64,000 nucleotides of DNA from an uncultured Myxococcales bacterium (lineage in GTDB: Bacteria > Myxococcota_A > Polyangia > Polyangiales > Polyangiaceae): assembly GCA_937872925.1 (NCBI GenBank), contig CALMUT010000086.1:20920-84919 (forward strand), given 5' to 3'. Position numbers and translations under genes: made by a program. The notes beneath the pieces were generated by a model. It had not been told where the DNA came from. It searched no databases and saw only the letters and a program-made list of their open reading frames with translations. Of the stretch, positions 19,779 through 29,225 are shown piece by piece (positions within the stretch are counted from its first letter, which is position 1; every line of letters starts with the position of its first letter).

Positions 19779-20770
19779 TGTCGAACGCCCTGATTGCCCC
19801 CCTAGTTGCCGCGCTGCAGCCGGCTGCCACGCCATTCCCAGAGTCGGACTCGTTCTGGATGCCCAAGTCGGCATCCACCGGCGCGGGCGACGTGGACTCG
19901 CTGTACTTCTTCATCTACTGGACGTCCGTCGTGTCCGTGGCGGCAGTCGTGCTGGCCATGGTTTACCTGATCTGGAAGTTCCGCTCTAAGGGCCGCAGTG
20001 CCTCGGATCGCGCGCAGAGCCAGCATGACCACAGCACCGCCATGGAAGTTGTGTGGTCTGTGCTGCCGCTGCCCTTCGTGATCGCGATGTTCTACTTCGG
20101 GTTCAAGGGGTTCGTGGACCTGCGCACGCCGCCCAAGGGGTCTGCGGAGGTGCACGTTACCGGACAGAAGTGGAGCTGGAGCTTCACCCACAAAGGTGGC
20201 TGCAACGACAACGTCCTGCACGTGCCTGTGAACAAGCCGGTCCGCTTGGTGATCTCGAGCATGGACGTGCTGCACTCGGTTTGGGTCCCGAACTTCCGAG
20301 TCAAGATGGACGCCGTGCCCGGTCGCTATACGGACCTGTGGTTCACCGCGACGGAAACCGGTGAATTCCCCCTCGAATGCGCTGAGTACTGCGGCACCAG
20401 CCACTCAAATATGCTCAGCAAGGTCATCGTCGAGAGCCAGGACGCTTACGACACCTACCTTTCCGAGTGCGGCAAGGTCGACATTTCCGCAGAGGGCGGC
20501 AAGGTACTCTTTGAGAAAAAGGGCTGTCCAACCTGCCACTCCATCGACGGCAGCCCGAAGGTCGGACCCAGCATGAAGAGTCTGTGGGGCAAAGAAGAAA
20601 CCCTCACCTCTGGAACTGCCAAAGTCGACGAAAACTACATTCGAGAGTCGATCCTGGAACCCCAAGCCAAGGTCGTTCAGGGTTTCCCGCCTGCCATGCC
20701 CACGTACAAGGGCCAGCTATCCGATGACGAGATCACGGCGCTGATCGAGTACATCAAATCTTTGAAGTAA
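19778..20770 (+). CDS. coxB: Cytochrome c oxidase subunit II with fused cytochrome c domain (caa3 type)
   Basis: Protein of 330 residues. Two membrane helices (about 45-70 and 90-112) precede the CuA cupredoxin domain, whose ligands are visible in HSVWVPNFRVKMD and ECAEYCGTSHSNM. The C-terminal ~90 residues form a cytochrome c domain with CPTCHSIDG and an axial Met near PPAMPTYKGQL. This is the caa3 arrangement: electrons enter at heme c, probably directly from ACIII, and go through CuA to CoxA. It overlaps the SCO gene stop (TAATG) and is 12 bases before coxA. Confidence 0.96.
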   Translation: MSNALIAPLVAALQPAATPFPESDSFWMPKSASTGAGDVDSLYFFIYWTSVVSVAAVVLAMVYLIWKFRSKGRSASDRAQSQHDHSTAMEVVWSVLPLPFVIAMFYFGFKGFVDLRTPPKGSAEVHVTGQKWSWSFTHKGGCNDNVLHVPVNKPVRLVISSMDVLHSVWVPNFRVKMDAVPGRYTDLWFTATETGEFPLECAEYCGTSHSNMLSKVIVESQDAYDTYLSECGKVDISAEGGKVLFEKKGCPTCHSIDGSPKVGPSMKSLWGKEETLTSGTAKVDENYIRESILEPQAKVVQGFPPAMPTYKGQLSDDEITALIEYIKSLK

Positions 20771-20782
20771 AGGACCGAACCG

Positions 20783-22465
20783 ATGGCGTCACCGAGCACA
20801 ACCGCAGAAGCTCTCGCCCCGGAGCGGGCGAGCACCAGCGACAGCTACCTCACCCACGAAAAAGGCATCGCCTCGTGGATCTTCACCCTGGACCACAAGC
20901 GCATCGGGGTGATGTACCTGATTGGCGTCATCAGCGCGTTCGCGCTGGGCGGGTTCTTCGCGCTGGGCGTGCGCGCGGAGCTCTTCACCCCCGGCCGCAC
21001 CCTGATGGACGCGGACACGTACAACCAGTTCTTCACGCTGCACGGCGCGGTGATGGTGTTCCTCGTCATCATCCCGGGCATCCCGGCTGCCCTCGGCAAC
21101 TTCGTCTTACCCATCCAGCTCGGGGCCAAGGACGTCGCATTTCCCAGGTTGAACCTAGCGAGTTTTCATCTGTGGATGCTGGGCGCCATCTTCCTCTTGC
21201 TGTCGCTATTCATCAGCGCCGCGGACACAGGCTGGACCTTCTACACGCCCTACAGCACGACAACGAATACCGCCGTGATCCCGGCCACCTTCGGCGCCTT
21301 CGTGCTCGGTTTCAGCTCGATTTTCACGGGGCTGAACTTCATCGTCACCCTGCACAAGCTGCGCCCACCAGGAATGACCTGGTTCAAGATGCCGCTGTTC
21401 CTCTGGGCCATTTACGCCACGGGCATCATGCAGGTTCTGGCCACTCCGGTGCTCGGGATCACCCTGCTGATGCTGATCGTCGAGCGCGCCTTCGGGATCG
21501 GCATCTTCGACCCCGCGCTGGGCGGAGATCCAGTGCTGTTCCAGCACTTCTTCTGGTTTTACTCCCACCCAGCTGTGTACATCATGGTCGTTCCGGCCTT
21601 CGGAGTGATCAGCGAGATCATTCCGGTGTTCTCCCGCAAGCGCATCTTCGGCTACAGCTTCATCGCGCTATCGAGTGTGGCCATCGCCATCCTCGGGTTC
21701 CTGGTGTGGGGCCACCATATGTTCACCAGCGGGCAGTCCGTGCTGGTGGGCACCATCTTCAGCGCCATCACCATGCTGATCGCCATCCCGACGGCCATCA
21801 AAGTCTTCAATTGGTTGTCCACTATGTATAAGGGCAGCATCCACCTGGACACGCCCATGCTGTACGCCCTGGCGTTTTTGTGGGTGTTCACCATTGGCGG
21901 CGTTACCGGTCTGTTCCTCTCCACGATGAGCACCGACGTGCACTTGCACGACACCTACTTCGTAGTGGCGCATTTCCACTACGTGATGATGGGCGGCGCG
22001 ATCACGGCGTTCTTCGGCGGGCTGCACTACTGGTGGCCGAAGATCACGGCACGCATGTACAACGAGCGGACCGGCCGCATCGGCGCGGCCATCGTATTCG
22101 TCGGACTAAACGTCACTTTCTTCCCGCAGTTCATCCTGGGAACCCGGGGCATGCCGCGGCGTTACTACAACTATCTGCCCGAGTTTCAGGAACTGCATCA
22201 GCTGTCCACCATCGGTGCCTTCGTCTTGGGCACGGGATTCTTGATCACGGCGGTGTCGCTGCTGAACTCGCTGCGCAAGAAGCCGGACGCGCCGATGAAC
22301 CCTTGGGGCTCAGCTACCCTCGAGTGGACCGTGAGCTCCCCGCCGCCCTACTACAACTTCCACCACACCCCGACCGTTACGAAGGGGCCCTACGACTACG
22401 ATGACCTGGAGTACGACGAAAAGACTCGGGGCTACGTGCTGAAGAAGGAGGCCTCAGCGTCCTGA
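20783..22465 (+). CDS. coxA: Cytochrome c oxidase subunit I, A2-type heme-copper oxidase
   Basis: Protein of 560 residues with about twelve membrane helices. Heme and copper ligands are visible: the low-spin heme His in [10 protein letters not shown], the CuB His-Tyr pair in [10 protein letters not shown], the HH pair in [11 protein letters not shown], and the heme a3/a His residues in [16 protein letters not shown]. The Glu of the usual HPEVY motif is replaced, with Tyr-Ser just before it (YSHPAVY), which is the signature of A2-type oxidases such as those of Rhodothermus and Thermus caa3. It reduces O2 to water and pumps protons. The gene order SCO-II-I-III-IV supports this. Confidence 0.97.
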   Translation: MASPSTTAEALAPERASTSDSYLTHEKGIASWIFTLDHKRIGVMYLIGVISAFALGGFFALGVRAELFTPGRTLMDADTYNQFFTLHGAVMVFLVIIPGIPAALGNFVLPIQLGAKDVAFPRLNLASFHLWMLGAIFLLLSLFISAADTGWTFYTPYSTTTNTAVIPATFGAFVLGFSSIFTGLNFIVTLHKLRPPGMTWFKMPLFLWAIYATGIMQVLATPVLGITLLMLIVERAFGIGIFDPALGGDPVLFQHFFWFYSHPAVYIMVVPAFGVISEIIPVFSRKRIFGYSFIALSSVAIAILGFLVWGHHMFTSGQSVLVGTIFSAITMLIAIPTAIKVFNWLSTMYKGSIHLDTPMLYALAFLWVFTIGGVTGLFLSTMSTDVHLHDTYFVVAHFHYVMMGGAITAFFGGLHYWWPKITARMYNERTGRIGAAIVFVGLNVTFFPQFILGTRGMPRRYYNYLPEFQELHQLSTIGAFVLGTGFLITAVSLLNSLRKKPDAPMNPWGSATLEWTVSSPPPYYNFHHTPTVTKGPYDYDDLEYDEKTRGYVLKKEASAS

Positions 22466-22484
22466 CGCTGAGGAGACGATTTCC

Positions 22485-23423
22485 ATGGCGGAAGCAACAC
22501 AGCAAGAAGCGTCCAAGGGCAAGCTACACGCCCCGCCGGTCGGCGCAGACGCCCATGATGACGATGGGCATCACGGCCACGGCGAGTATCCGTTTCTCGC
22601 GCACCATTTCGACACGCCTGAGCAGCAGTTCGAAGCTGGCAAACTCGGCATTTGGCTGTTCCTGGTCACTGAGGTCCTGTTTTTCGCCGGGTTGTTCTGC
22701 GCCTACACCCTCTACCGCGCCCAGCACCCCGAGGTATTCTATTACGCGCACTTCTTCCTGGACACGAAGTGGGGTGCCATCAACACCGTCGTTCTGCTCG
22801 TAAGCAGCCTGACGGCGGCCTGGGCCGTGCGCAACGCGCAGATGCGCAACAAGCAAGCGTTGGTGATCAACATCGTCGTCACCATCCTGTGTGCCTGCAC
22901 CTTCATGGGCATCAAGTACGTGGAATATTCCCACAAATTCCATGACGGACTGCTGCCCGGTAAGCGCTTCGCCCCAACGCACATGGCTTGGGAGACAGAG
23001 TCCTTCAAGCACAAGTACCCAGACGCGGCGGCCGCGGCGGAAAAGCTGGTCGGGATCGGCCTCGCACCCGCTGGCGAGGGCAGCGACCCCAAAGCCGCGC
23101 AGCGAGAGTTTGCTCGCACGCTTCCGGGGAAGACGAAGAAGCCCTTGGTCGACGCCGGTCTCGTGAATCCACGAACGGGTGATGTCACCATGGCACCGCC
23201 GAACCGCACGGCGACCTTCTTTGGCATCTACTTCTTCATGACCGGCCTGCACGGCCTGCACGTGCTGATCGGCATCGGCATTTGGATCTGGCTACTGATC
23301 CGAGCCACCAAGGGCGTGTTCAACGAAAACTACTTCGGACCGATCGACTTCGCAGCGCTGTACTGGCACTTGGTCGACTTGATCTGGATCTACCTGTTCC
23401 CGCTGCTGTACCTCATTCATTGA
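22485..23423 (+). CDS. coxC: Cytochrome c oxidase subunit III
   Basis: Protein of 312 residues preceded by GAGGAG at a good distance from ATG 22485. A His/Asp-rich N-terminus (about 15-45) leads into seven membrane helices; EAGKLGIWLFLVTEVLFFAGLFCAY carries the conserved Glu of subunit III, and the last helices read GIYFFMTGLHGLHVLIGIGIW and YWHLVDLIWIYLFPLLYL. A soluble insert of about 80 residues (about 150-235, PDAAAAAEKLVG... to the TM5 start) enlarges the usual loop and makes this protein about 100 residues longer than compact homologues. Subunit III supports oxygen entry and enzyme stability. Confidence 0.94.
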   Translation: MAEATQQEASKGKLHAPPVGADAHDDDGHHGHGEYPFLAHHFDTPEQQFEAGKLGIWLFLVTEVLFFAGLFCAYTLYRAQHPEVFYYAHFFLDTKWGAINTVVLLVSSLTAAWAVRNAQMRNKQALVINIVVTILCACTFMGIKYVEYSHKFHDGLLPGKRFAPTHMAWETESFKHKYPDAAAAAEKLVGIGLAPAGEGSDPKAAQREFARTLPGKTKKPLVDAGLVNPRTGDVTMAPPNRTATFFGIYFFMTGLHGLHVLIGIGIWIWLLIRATKGVFNENYFGPIDFAALYWHLVDLIWIYLFPLLYLIH

Positions 23424-23443
23424 GGCCACGAGAGAGAAGACCG

Positions 23444-24154
23444 ATGGCAGACGACGACAAGAAATCGATCCCGCCCGTGGACGACGAGGAAGAGGTCAAG
23501 ACTTCCGTGGAGACCATCGACGCCAAGCGCGCCGAGGCCGAGCGAGAGAAGGCCGAATCCGAGCGTCCTGCGGCCAAAGCGGACGATGACTCGGACGATA
23601 ACGACGCTGGGTCCACGGACGACGACGACGGCGCTGGGGCTGCGGACGACGCGGACGACGCTGGGGCTGCGGACGACGCGGACGACGGCGCTGACTCGGA
23701 CGAAGACGACGACGCAGAAGGGTCAGCCGACGACAAAGAGCCCGCAGAAGCGCCGGTCGCCGCCGCTCCGAAGACGGACGGGGCCTATCGCGAATCCGCG
23801 GGCCATGGGCACGAAGAGCACCACGGCTTCGCCCACGTCACCCCCCTGAAGCTATTGTTCGGCGTGCTGGGGATCCTGTTGGTCCTCACCGTCGCCACCG
23901 TTGCCGTGACCTCCATCGACTTGGGCTCTCAATGGAACCTGGTCGTCGCTATGGTTATCGCGACAATAAAGGCCGGCCTGGTCGTCACCTTCTTCATGCA
24001 TCTGCTTTGGGACAAGCGCTTCCATTTGCTGGTCTTCTTGAGCTCGGTGCTGTTTTTGATCTTGTTCTTGGGTCTGGCCATCACGGACCACAAGGAATAC
24101 CAGCACGATATCGACGCAAAGGAAGCCGACCTGAAGGCTCAAGCCCAGAAGTAG
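23444..24154 (+). CDS. coxD: Cytochrome c oxidase subunit IV-like protein with long acidic N-terminal tail
   Basis: ATG 23444 (MADDDKKSIPPVDDEEE) gives 236 residues; upstream frame overlaps coxC. The C-terminal ~95 residues (about 125-222) form three membrane helices matching prokaryotic cytochrome c oxidase subunit IV (MVIATIKAGLVVTFFMHLLWDKRFHLLVFLSS). The first ~120 residues are Asp/Glu/Ala-rich, including a repeated AADDADD-type unit at about 23636-23692, and end in a His cluster (GHGHEEHHGFAH). Usual subunit IV is about 100 residues, so the tail is an addition. It is the last gene of the operon, followed by a terminator. Confidence 0.88.
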   Translation: MADDDKKSIPPVDDEEEVKTSVETIDAKRAEAEREKAESERPAAKADDDSDDNDAGSTDDDDGAGAADDADDAGAADDADDGADSDEDDDAEGSADDKEPAEAPVAAAPKTDGAYRESAGHGHEEHHGFAHVTPLKLLFGVLGILLVLTVATVAVTSIDLGSQWNLVVAMVIATIKAGLVVTFFMHLLWDKRFHLLVFLSSVLFLILFLGLAITDHKEYQHDIDAKEADLKAQAQK

Positions 24155-24172
24155 TCTCCAAGATTCGAAACG

Positions 24173-24208
24173 GCGCCTGCGTTCTCCGAGCGCGGGCGCT
24201 TTTCGTTT
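24173..24208 (+). terminator. Rho-independent terminator closing the act-cox operon
   Basis: A 9-bp GC-rich stem (GCGCCTGCG at 24173-24181 with CGCGGGCGC at 24191-24199, one G-T pair), a 9-base loop and a following TTTTCGTTTGTT run. It lies 18 bases after coxD and just before the end of the convergent dacB gene. Confidence 0.85.
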
Positions 24209-24209
24209 G

Positions 24210-25682
24210 TTACTTGCTGAGAATGCTCGCAACCACGCGATCCACCCGCGCCCGGGTGTCCGCGTGGGGGGCGCGCACGTCTTGCACCAGAATCGAAAAC
24301 GCGACGGGGCCCCGCCCCGAACTGCCCAGCACAAAGCCGGAAAGGGCGATCACTTTCGCGAGGGTCCCGGTCTTGGCACGCACCCGACGCGCGCCGGCGT
24401 GAGAGCGGAATCGGGAGCGCAGGGTACCGTCCACGCCGCCGATCGCCAGCTGCGCCGTCAACTCCGGTCCCACCCGTGGCTCCTGGTAGGCCCGGGAAAG
24501 AAAAGTCGCGAGCCCTCGGGCGCTGACGCTTCCGCCGTCGAAGAGCCCAGAGCCGTTGCGAACTTCAAGTTCCGCTGCGGGCACCCCCAAGCTCTTGGCG
24601 TAGGCGAGTACTTCAGCTGCGCCTGCCGCGCTGGTTCCAGGCCGGCCCTTGGCGCGCGCGGCGATGGCCTTCAACAGCATCTCGGCGACGAAGTTGTCGC
24701 TCTCCTTGCCCAGGGCGTGCACAAGCTCGCGCAGGGGCTGCGAAGTGTGCTCCGCCAACACCGGAGCGGAGCCGCTCCCCGCTCTGACCGCGCCAGAAAT
24801 CTGCACGCCTGCTCGGCGCAGTGCCTGCGCAAACACCACGCCAGCCCAAATCGACGGGTCCGGGATGCGACGGCGCAGCTGCTGCACGGGCAAGCCGGCG
24901 GCAATGCTGCCATGGACTTGCACTGCCAAACTGTCGCCGTGTTGCAGCACCCGCACGCCCGCCTTCTGGCCGCTTCCTGCCGCCGCAGTGCCCACCTTGC
25001 CCTGAACCGTCGCCACACCATCTGGGGCCGTCCACACTTGCGCGGGCTCGCCGGAAGCGCCCGGGGCGACGAATACCGTCACGGCATTGCGGTCCACCGA
25101 CAGCCCCCAGATCGGCGCGCGAAACGCCGCTTGCTCCTTGGGTTGGACTTCGAAACCGGGCGCAAGGGGGCGCGCGTCAAAGGCGCTTGCGTCCACCAAG
25201 ATCTCGCCGCGCACCTGACGCAGGCCCCGCAGCACGAGGGTGTGCGCCATGGCGTTCAGGTGTTCGGCCCGCAAGTCTGGGTCGCCGTCGCCCTTCAGCA
25301 CTAAGTCTTTGACCGCGCCCTGGCGGAGCTCTCCCAGCACCACCGTACGGAATCGATGCGCTGGGCCGAGGCGATCCAGGGCGGCGCCCGCCGTCAGTAG
25401 CTTCAGGTTCGAGGCTGGATTCTGGGCGCGTTCGGCGTCGGACTCTGCCAAGACCTGACCGCTGCCCACGTCCACAAACTGGGCGCTCAGCCGACCGTTC
25501 TTTTGCTGCACCCACTTCGCCAGCTGTGCCAGCTCTTGGCGCAACGCCCCCCGGGCGGCGTCTGAGAGCGCGGGTGTGCTGGCCAGCGCGGGGTTGCCGC
25601 CAAGAGCGTCCGCCACGGCAGCTTGGCAACAAAGCGACCCGGCGAGGACTGAGGCGTACAGGCTGAGACGGCGACGCTTCAT
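24210..25682 (-). CDS. dacB: D-alanyl-D-alanine carboxypeptidase/endopeptidase, PBP4 family
   Basis: The start is taken at ATG 25682 (490 residues), where MKRRRLSLYASVLAGSLC begins a signal sequence; the longer open frame overlaps the divergent gene at 25740 and is rejected. Penicillin-binding motifs are present: SNLK (the SxxK nucleophile motif, in NPASNLKLLTAG), SDN in GKESDNFVAEMLL, and KTGT near the end. PBP4-family enzymes (peptidase S13) cleave the terminal D-Ala or D-Ala-mDAP cross-links of peptidoglycan in the periplasm. The gene is 57 bases from a divergent peptide-binding lipoprotein gene. Confidence 0.94.
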   Translation of the reverse strand: MKRRRLSLYASVLAGSLCCQAAVADALGGNPALASTPALSDAARGALRQELAQLAKWVQQKNGRLSAQFVDVGSGQVLAESDAERAQNPASNLKLLTAGAALDRLGPAHRFRTVVLGELRQGAVKDLVLKGDGDPDLRAEHLNAMAHTLVLRGLRQVRGEILVDASAFDARPLAPGFEVQPKEQAAFRAPIWGLSVDRNAVTVFVAPGASGEPAQVWTAPDGVATVQGKVGTAAAGSGQKAGVRVLQHGDSLAVQVHGSIAAGLPVQQLRRRIPDPSIWAGVVFAQALRRAGVQISGAVRAGSGSAPVLAEHTSQPLRELVHALGKESDNFVAEMLLKAIAARAKGRPGTSAAGAAEVLAYAKSLGVPAAELEVRNGSGLFDGGSVSARGLATFLSRAYQEPRVGPELTAQLAIGGVDGTLRSRFRSHAGARRVRAKTGTLAKVIALSGFVLGSSGRGPVAFSILVQDVRAPHADTRARVDRVVASILSK

Positions 25683-25739
25683 GTCTGCAGGGTTAGCCCC
25701 GTAGGTCTGGGTATTCCACCCCAAAGACCGCCGTCTGCT

Positions 25740-27251
25740 ATGAAGACGGCGTTGCGTTTTCTCGGTTTTCCCATGCCTGGCGGCTTGCCAGCACTTGCAG
25801 CGCTGCTTTTCTGCGCCTGCCAGTCGCAGACCGCGCCGGAGGAGCGCGACTACGAAGTGGTGATCCCACAGGAGCTCTCGACGCTTGATCCGAGATTTTC
25901 GACCCGCGGCTTCGATATCAAAGTTACCCGGCTGGTACACGCCGGACTCGTGGGCTTGGACGAAAACACTCTCGCGCCGATCCCACTGGTTGCAAAGTCC
26001 TGGACTTACCGCGACGAACGCACCCTCGACGTTGAGTTGCGATCCGGCCTGCGGTTTCACAGCGGTGCCGCCCTCGGCCCTGCGGACGTATGTGCCACTA
26101 TCGACGCGCTCAAAGACGACGCCCTAGGCAGTCCGCATCGAGCCGTCGTTCGCGCCATCGGCAGCTGCGTCCCGCGGCCACCGCTCGCCCTGAGCATCGT
26201 GCTTTCCGAGCCGCGCGCAACGCTCCTAACGGACTTAGAAGTTCCGATTCTGCGGCGCGACCAAGTGAGCGTTTCGCCGCGCCCCCTGGGAGATCTCGAC
26301 GGCCTGGGACCGTACCGCATCGTGCACTCGACCCCGAGCGAAGCGGTGCTGGCGCCGGCGGAGACCAGCGCATTCGCCAAACCGAACCGCGGCGTGGTCG
26401 TGCGCACCGTGCGGGACGAGAATGCCCGGGCGCTGCGGCTGCTGGCGGGACGTGCGGACGTTGCTCCGAACGCCATCTCGCCGGCGCTACTGCCCGCCCT
26501 CGAGGGCCGCAACCAGCTTGCCGTGCAGGCTAGGGCCGGCGCCAACGTCACCTACTTGCTGCTGCAAAACGATCGGGCACCCCTCGACCGCACGCAAGTG
26601 CGGTACGCCCTCGCTCAGGCCATTGATCGCGAAAAGATCGTGAAGACGCTGATGGCCAACCGCGCTCAGGTTGCCCATTGGATCTTCCCTGCCCAGCACT
26701 GGGCATCTGTGGCCAGCGAGCCCCTGAACTACGATCCGGACGCAGCACGCAAGGTGCTCAGCGGCGTGCGCCCACTGAAGCTTCTGACCAGTACGGACCG
26801 GGCGCGAATCACTGTGGCCAGGGCCATCGCGCAGATGCTGGGAGATGCCGGCGTGCAGGTGCAGGTCGTGAGTCTGGACTTCGGGGTCCTCTTGGCACGA
26901 CTGGATACGGGCGACTTCGACATGGCGACCTTGCAGATGCCTGAGCTCACGGAGCCCCATTTGCTCAGCTGGTTCTTCCATCCCAAGGGGGTGCCAGGCG
27001 AGGGCGGCATCGGAAAGAACCGCGCACGCTGGCGCCACCCCCAGGCGGGAGAGTGGCTCGACCGCGCGGGAGAGAACCGCGACATTGGGGTACGGCGTCT
27101 GTTCTACGGAAAGCTCGCTGCGTTGATGCAACGCGAGCTTCCGGTGATCCCACTGTGGCACGAAGACCAGGTTGCGGTTGTGTCCGACCGAGCGCGCGGC
27201 TTCACACTCAGCGCCGAGGGACGCTGGCTGAGCCTGGCCTCCCTGCCGTGA
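25740..27251 (+). CDS. ABC-type solute-binding lipoprotein, family 5 (peptide/nickel type)
   Basis: Protein of 503 residues with a lipoprotein signal (lipobox LLFCAC, Cys near residue 27). The SBP_bac_5 pattern is clear: QELSTLDPRFST at the start, a VTRLVHAGLVGLDENTLAPIPLVAKSW segment, FHSGAALGPADVCATIDAL, LDRTQVRYALAQAIDREKI and YDPDAARKVLSG. Such proteins capture oligopeptides, dipeptides, nickel or other solutes for an ABC importer. No permease or ATPase genes are next to it, so it works with a distant transporter or as an orphan sensor. It is divergent from dacB, which makes a murein peptide a possible ligand (inference only). Confidence 0.9.
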   Translation: MKTALRFLGFPMPGGLPALAALLFCACQSQTAPEERDYEVVIPQELSTLDPRFSTRGFDIKVTRLVHAGLVGLDENTLAPIPLVAKSWTYRDERTLDVELRSGLRFHSGAALGPADVCATIDALKDDALGSPHRAVVRAIGSCVPRPPLALSIVLSEPRATLLTDLEVPILRRDQVSVSPRPLGDLDGLGPYRIVHSTPSEAVLAPAETSAFAKPNRGVVVRTVRDENARALRLLAGRADVAPNAISPALLPALEGRNQLAVQARAGANVTYLLLQNDRAPLDRTQVRYALAQAIDREKIVKTLMANRAQVAHWIFPAQHWASVASEPLNYDPDAARKVLSGVRPLKLLTSTDRARITVARAIAQMLGDAGVQVQVVSLDFGVLLARLDTGDFDMATLQMPELTEPHLLSWFFHPKGVPGEGGIGKNRARWRHPQAGEWLDRAGENRDIGVRRLFYGKLAALMQRELPVIPLWHEDQVAVVSDRARGFTLSAEGRWLSLASLP

Positions 27252-27362
27252 CGCAGCGAAACCCGCGTATTGCGCCAGCAATCTCCGCCGGGTTCGGTCC
27301 CAAACCGCGCTCGGGCAAGAGTCCTTGATTCTGGCTCGGTTGTGGGTGAAAAGGCCTGTCTC

Positions 27363-27896
27363 ATGCGTGCCCCGCTCGCAGCCATGATCGCACTTGCCGT
27401 GCTGATCTCCACGCCCCCAGCGGGCGCGGACGAACCCGTGCGACCCGAGCGCTTTGATCCAAGCGACTACCCGCCCCCGCACGCGCGTTGGAATCTACTG
27501 CTTGCCGGTGCCGGCACTACGGCCGCCTGGTACGGCGCCGCCGTCGGCTTTTCCTATCTCTGGCCCGACGCTCCCGGCGCCGACGACTTGCGGATCCCGG
27601 TCGCAGGCCCCTGGATGGCGCTAGCAGACACGGGCTGCGCCGACGACGATCCCGGCTGCAGTACGTTTACGGTCGTGCTCCGCGCGATCCTGACCACCAT
27701 GGACGCAGTCGGCCAAACCGGCGGCGTAGCCGTCATGGTCGAGGCCCTGGCAACGCCGACCCAAGTTGCCACGCCACAGCGCAAGAAGCTGCCGCCCGTT
27801 CGACTTCGACGCGAGGGCGCCAAGTTCGAGTGGCGCCCCGTGCCATACACTGCCGGCAAAGACGGACTCGGCCTCGGTATCGCCGGCCGCTTCTGA
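27363..27896 (+). CDS. Hypothetical exported protein with internal hydrophobic segment
   Basis: ATG 27363 (MRAPLAAMIALAVLISTPPAGA) opens a signal peptide and gives 177 residues. The mature part contains hydrophobic stretches (about 42-65 and 105-125), a small Cys pair (GCADDDPGC) and a basic-to-polar tail (EWRPVPYTAGKDGLGLGIAGRF) that looks like a C-terminal beta strand ending in Phe, as in outer-membrane proteins. No family is recognised. It lies 111 bases after the solute-binding protein and 57 before the GST gene. Confidence 0.65.
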   Translation: MRAPLAAMIALAVLISTPPAGADEPVRPERFDPSDYPPPHARWNLLLAGAGTTAAWYGAAVGFSYLWPDAPGADDLRIPVAGPWMALADTGCADDDPGCSTFTVVLRAILTTMDAVGQTGGVAVMVEALATPTQVATPQRKKLPPVRLRREGAKFEWRPVPYTAGKDGLGLGIAGRF

Positions 27897-27953
27897 CTGC
27901 GGGCTACGCCGCGCTGGTTGACGTGTCGCCAAGACGGCACAAGAACCCACGGC

Positions 27954-28622
27954 ATGATCGAACTGCTGACGGCGGCAACGCCGAATGGACACAAGGCCAG
28001 CGTCGTTCTCGAAGAGCTCGGCCTCCCCTACGAAGCACGGCGGATCGACCTGTCTGCCCTCGAACAACGCGAGGACTGGTTCTTGAAACTGAACCCGAAC
28101 GGGCGCATCCCTGTCATCGTCGATCACGATGCCGAAGATTTCGTCGTCTTCGAGTCCGGCGCGATCATGGTCTACCTCGCCGAAAAGACCGGCAAACTGC
28201 TGCCCACGGACGTGAAGGGCCGCTCCCGAGTCATGCAGTGGCTGATGTTCCAGATGGGCGGCGTCGGCCCGATGATGGGCCAGGCGAACGTCTTCGTGCG
28301 TTACGCCCCGGAGAAGATCCCCTATGCGATCGAGCGCTATCAGAAAGAGTCGCGGCGCCTGCTGCAGGTGCTGGACACGCAACTAGCGAAAAGCGAGTAC
28401 TTGGCCGGCGACTACTCCATCGCGGACATTGCCAACTGGTGCTGGGCGCGTACCCACGAATGGAGCGGTATCGACGTGACTGGTCTCGACAACCTTGCAC
28501 GCTGGTTGGAAGTCATTGGCGACCGACCCGCAGTGCAGCGCGGCCGAAAGGTGCCGCAGAAGGTCGACCCGGAGCGCGACGCAGAAGCGATCAAAGGCAG
28601 CGCGCGCAAGATGTTAGTCTGA
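27954..28622 (+). CDS. Glutathione S-transferase, Nu-class-like (YfcG/YghU type)
   Basis: ATG 27954 ([21 protein letters not shown]) gives 222 residues. The thioredoxin-like N-terminal domain (1-80) has [28 protein letters not shown] with the cis-Pro, and the [11 protein letters not shown] glutathione-binding segment; the helical domain (90-200) ends with the capping region [17 protein letters not shown]. In the Nu class the catalytic Ser/Cys is replaced by Thr/Asn near the N-terminus, as here (TPN). These enzymes reduce disulfides or peroxides with glutathione. The 3' end overlaps the convergent cupin gene by 9 bases. Confidence 0.9.
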   Translation: MIELLTAATPNGHKASVVLEELGLPYEARRIDLSALEQREDWFLKLNPNGRIPVIVDHDAEDFVVFESGAIMVYLAEKTGKLLPTDVKGRSRVMQWLMFQMGGVGPMMGQANVFVRYAPEKIPYAIERYQKESRRLLQVLDTQLAKSEYLAGDYSIADIANWCWARTHEWSGIDVTGLDNLARWLEVIGDRPAVQRGRKVPQKVDPERDAEAIKGSARKMLV

Positions 28623-29225
28623 AGGCGGGGGCCAGGGATCTGGATCGCAAACCTCGACGCGGTCGCCCTCGCCGCCCGCGCTGGCAACCAGTAGCTCGAC
28701 GTCGCGTTCTGTCGAGTTAAATAGCATGTGATAGCAGTCCCCTGGGGGCAGCCCGACCACGCTGCCTTCGGTCAAGGCTAGCTCCGTTCCGTCTTGCCAC
28801 AGCGTGGGCTCCCCACTGAGCACATACACGACCTCCTCGCGAGTTGTGTGGCGGTGCGGCGGAGACGAGCGATGCCCCGGAGGCAGACGTTCATGGTGGA
28901 AGCGCAGGTGCGCCAGGCCAAAGCGCTCCGCGCCAACGCGGACCGCGCGAAACCGAGAGTGAACGCGAGTCGCACGAGGCCCAAGGCGCTCGGCGCCAGC
29001 GCGGACCGCGCCAAGCCCAACGTGCTCCGGGTCAACACGAGTCACCCGAAACTCAATGTGGTCCGCGCCAGCGCGGACCGCGCCAGGCGAAGCGTGCCCC
29101 GGCCGCCGCCCAGAACAACCCGCGCCAGCGCGGGCAGCCCGGCGTACCCCCATCCACGAACAGTCGCTACATTCCGGTGCGCGTCCGCGCGGCTGTTTGG
29201 AAACGGGACGGCGGACGCTGCGCAT
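28614..29225 (-). CDS. Cupin-domain protein with repeat-derived N-terminus
   Basis: The C-terminal ~100 residues form a single cupin barrel: [33 protein letters not shown] with metal-binding His/His/Glu, and [24 protein letters not shown] with the last His. The N-terminal ~100 residues consist of degenerate copies of about 19-24 residues containing AVR(A/V)GA(E/D)R, only the last of which matches normal cupin sequence leading into [11 protein letters not shown]. The maximal frame starts at 29225 (203 residues), but ATG 29153 or an internal start are possible, because the 5' part overlaps an HNH remnant on the other strand. Function unknown; single-domain cupins of this type often bind small molecules. 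Confidence 0.68.
   Translation of the reverse strand: MRSVRRPVSKQPRGRAPECSDCSWMGVRRAARAGAGCSGRRPGHASPGAVRAGADHIEFRVTRVDPEHVGLGAVRAGAERLGPRATRVHSRFRAVRVGAERFGLAHLRFHHERLPPGHRSSPPHRHTTREEVVYVLSGEPTLWQDGTELALTEGSVVGLPPGDCYHMLFNSTERDVELLVASAGGEGDRVEVCDPDPWPPPSD
28923..29140. repeat. Four diverged tandem copies of a ~57-72 bp unit
   Basis: The core GCGCCARCGCGGACCGCGC occurs at 28930, 28993 and 29065, with a shorter fourth copy at 29122. Spacings are 63, 72 and 57 bases, all multiples of three, so an open frame survives on both strands. On the minus strand they encode the N-terminal repeats of the cupin; on the plus strand they encode a Pro/Arg/Gln-rich linker of the kind that precedes HNH domains. 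Confidence 0.7.

Noticed and set aside
24207..25304. 365-codon plus-strand frame opposite dacB
   Set aside because: Antisense to complete PBP4 motifs (SNLK, SDN, KTGT); high GC content leaves both strands open.
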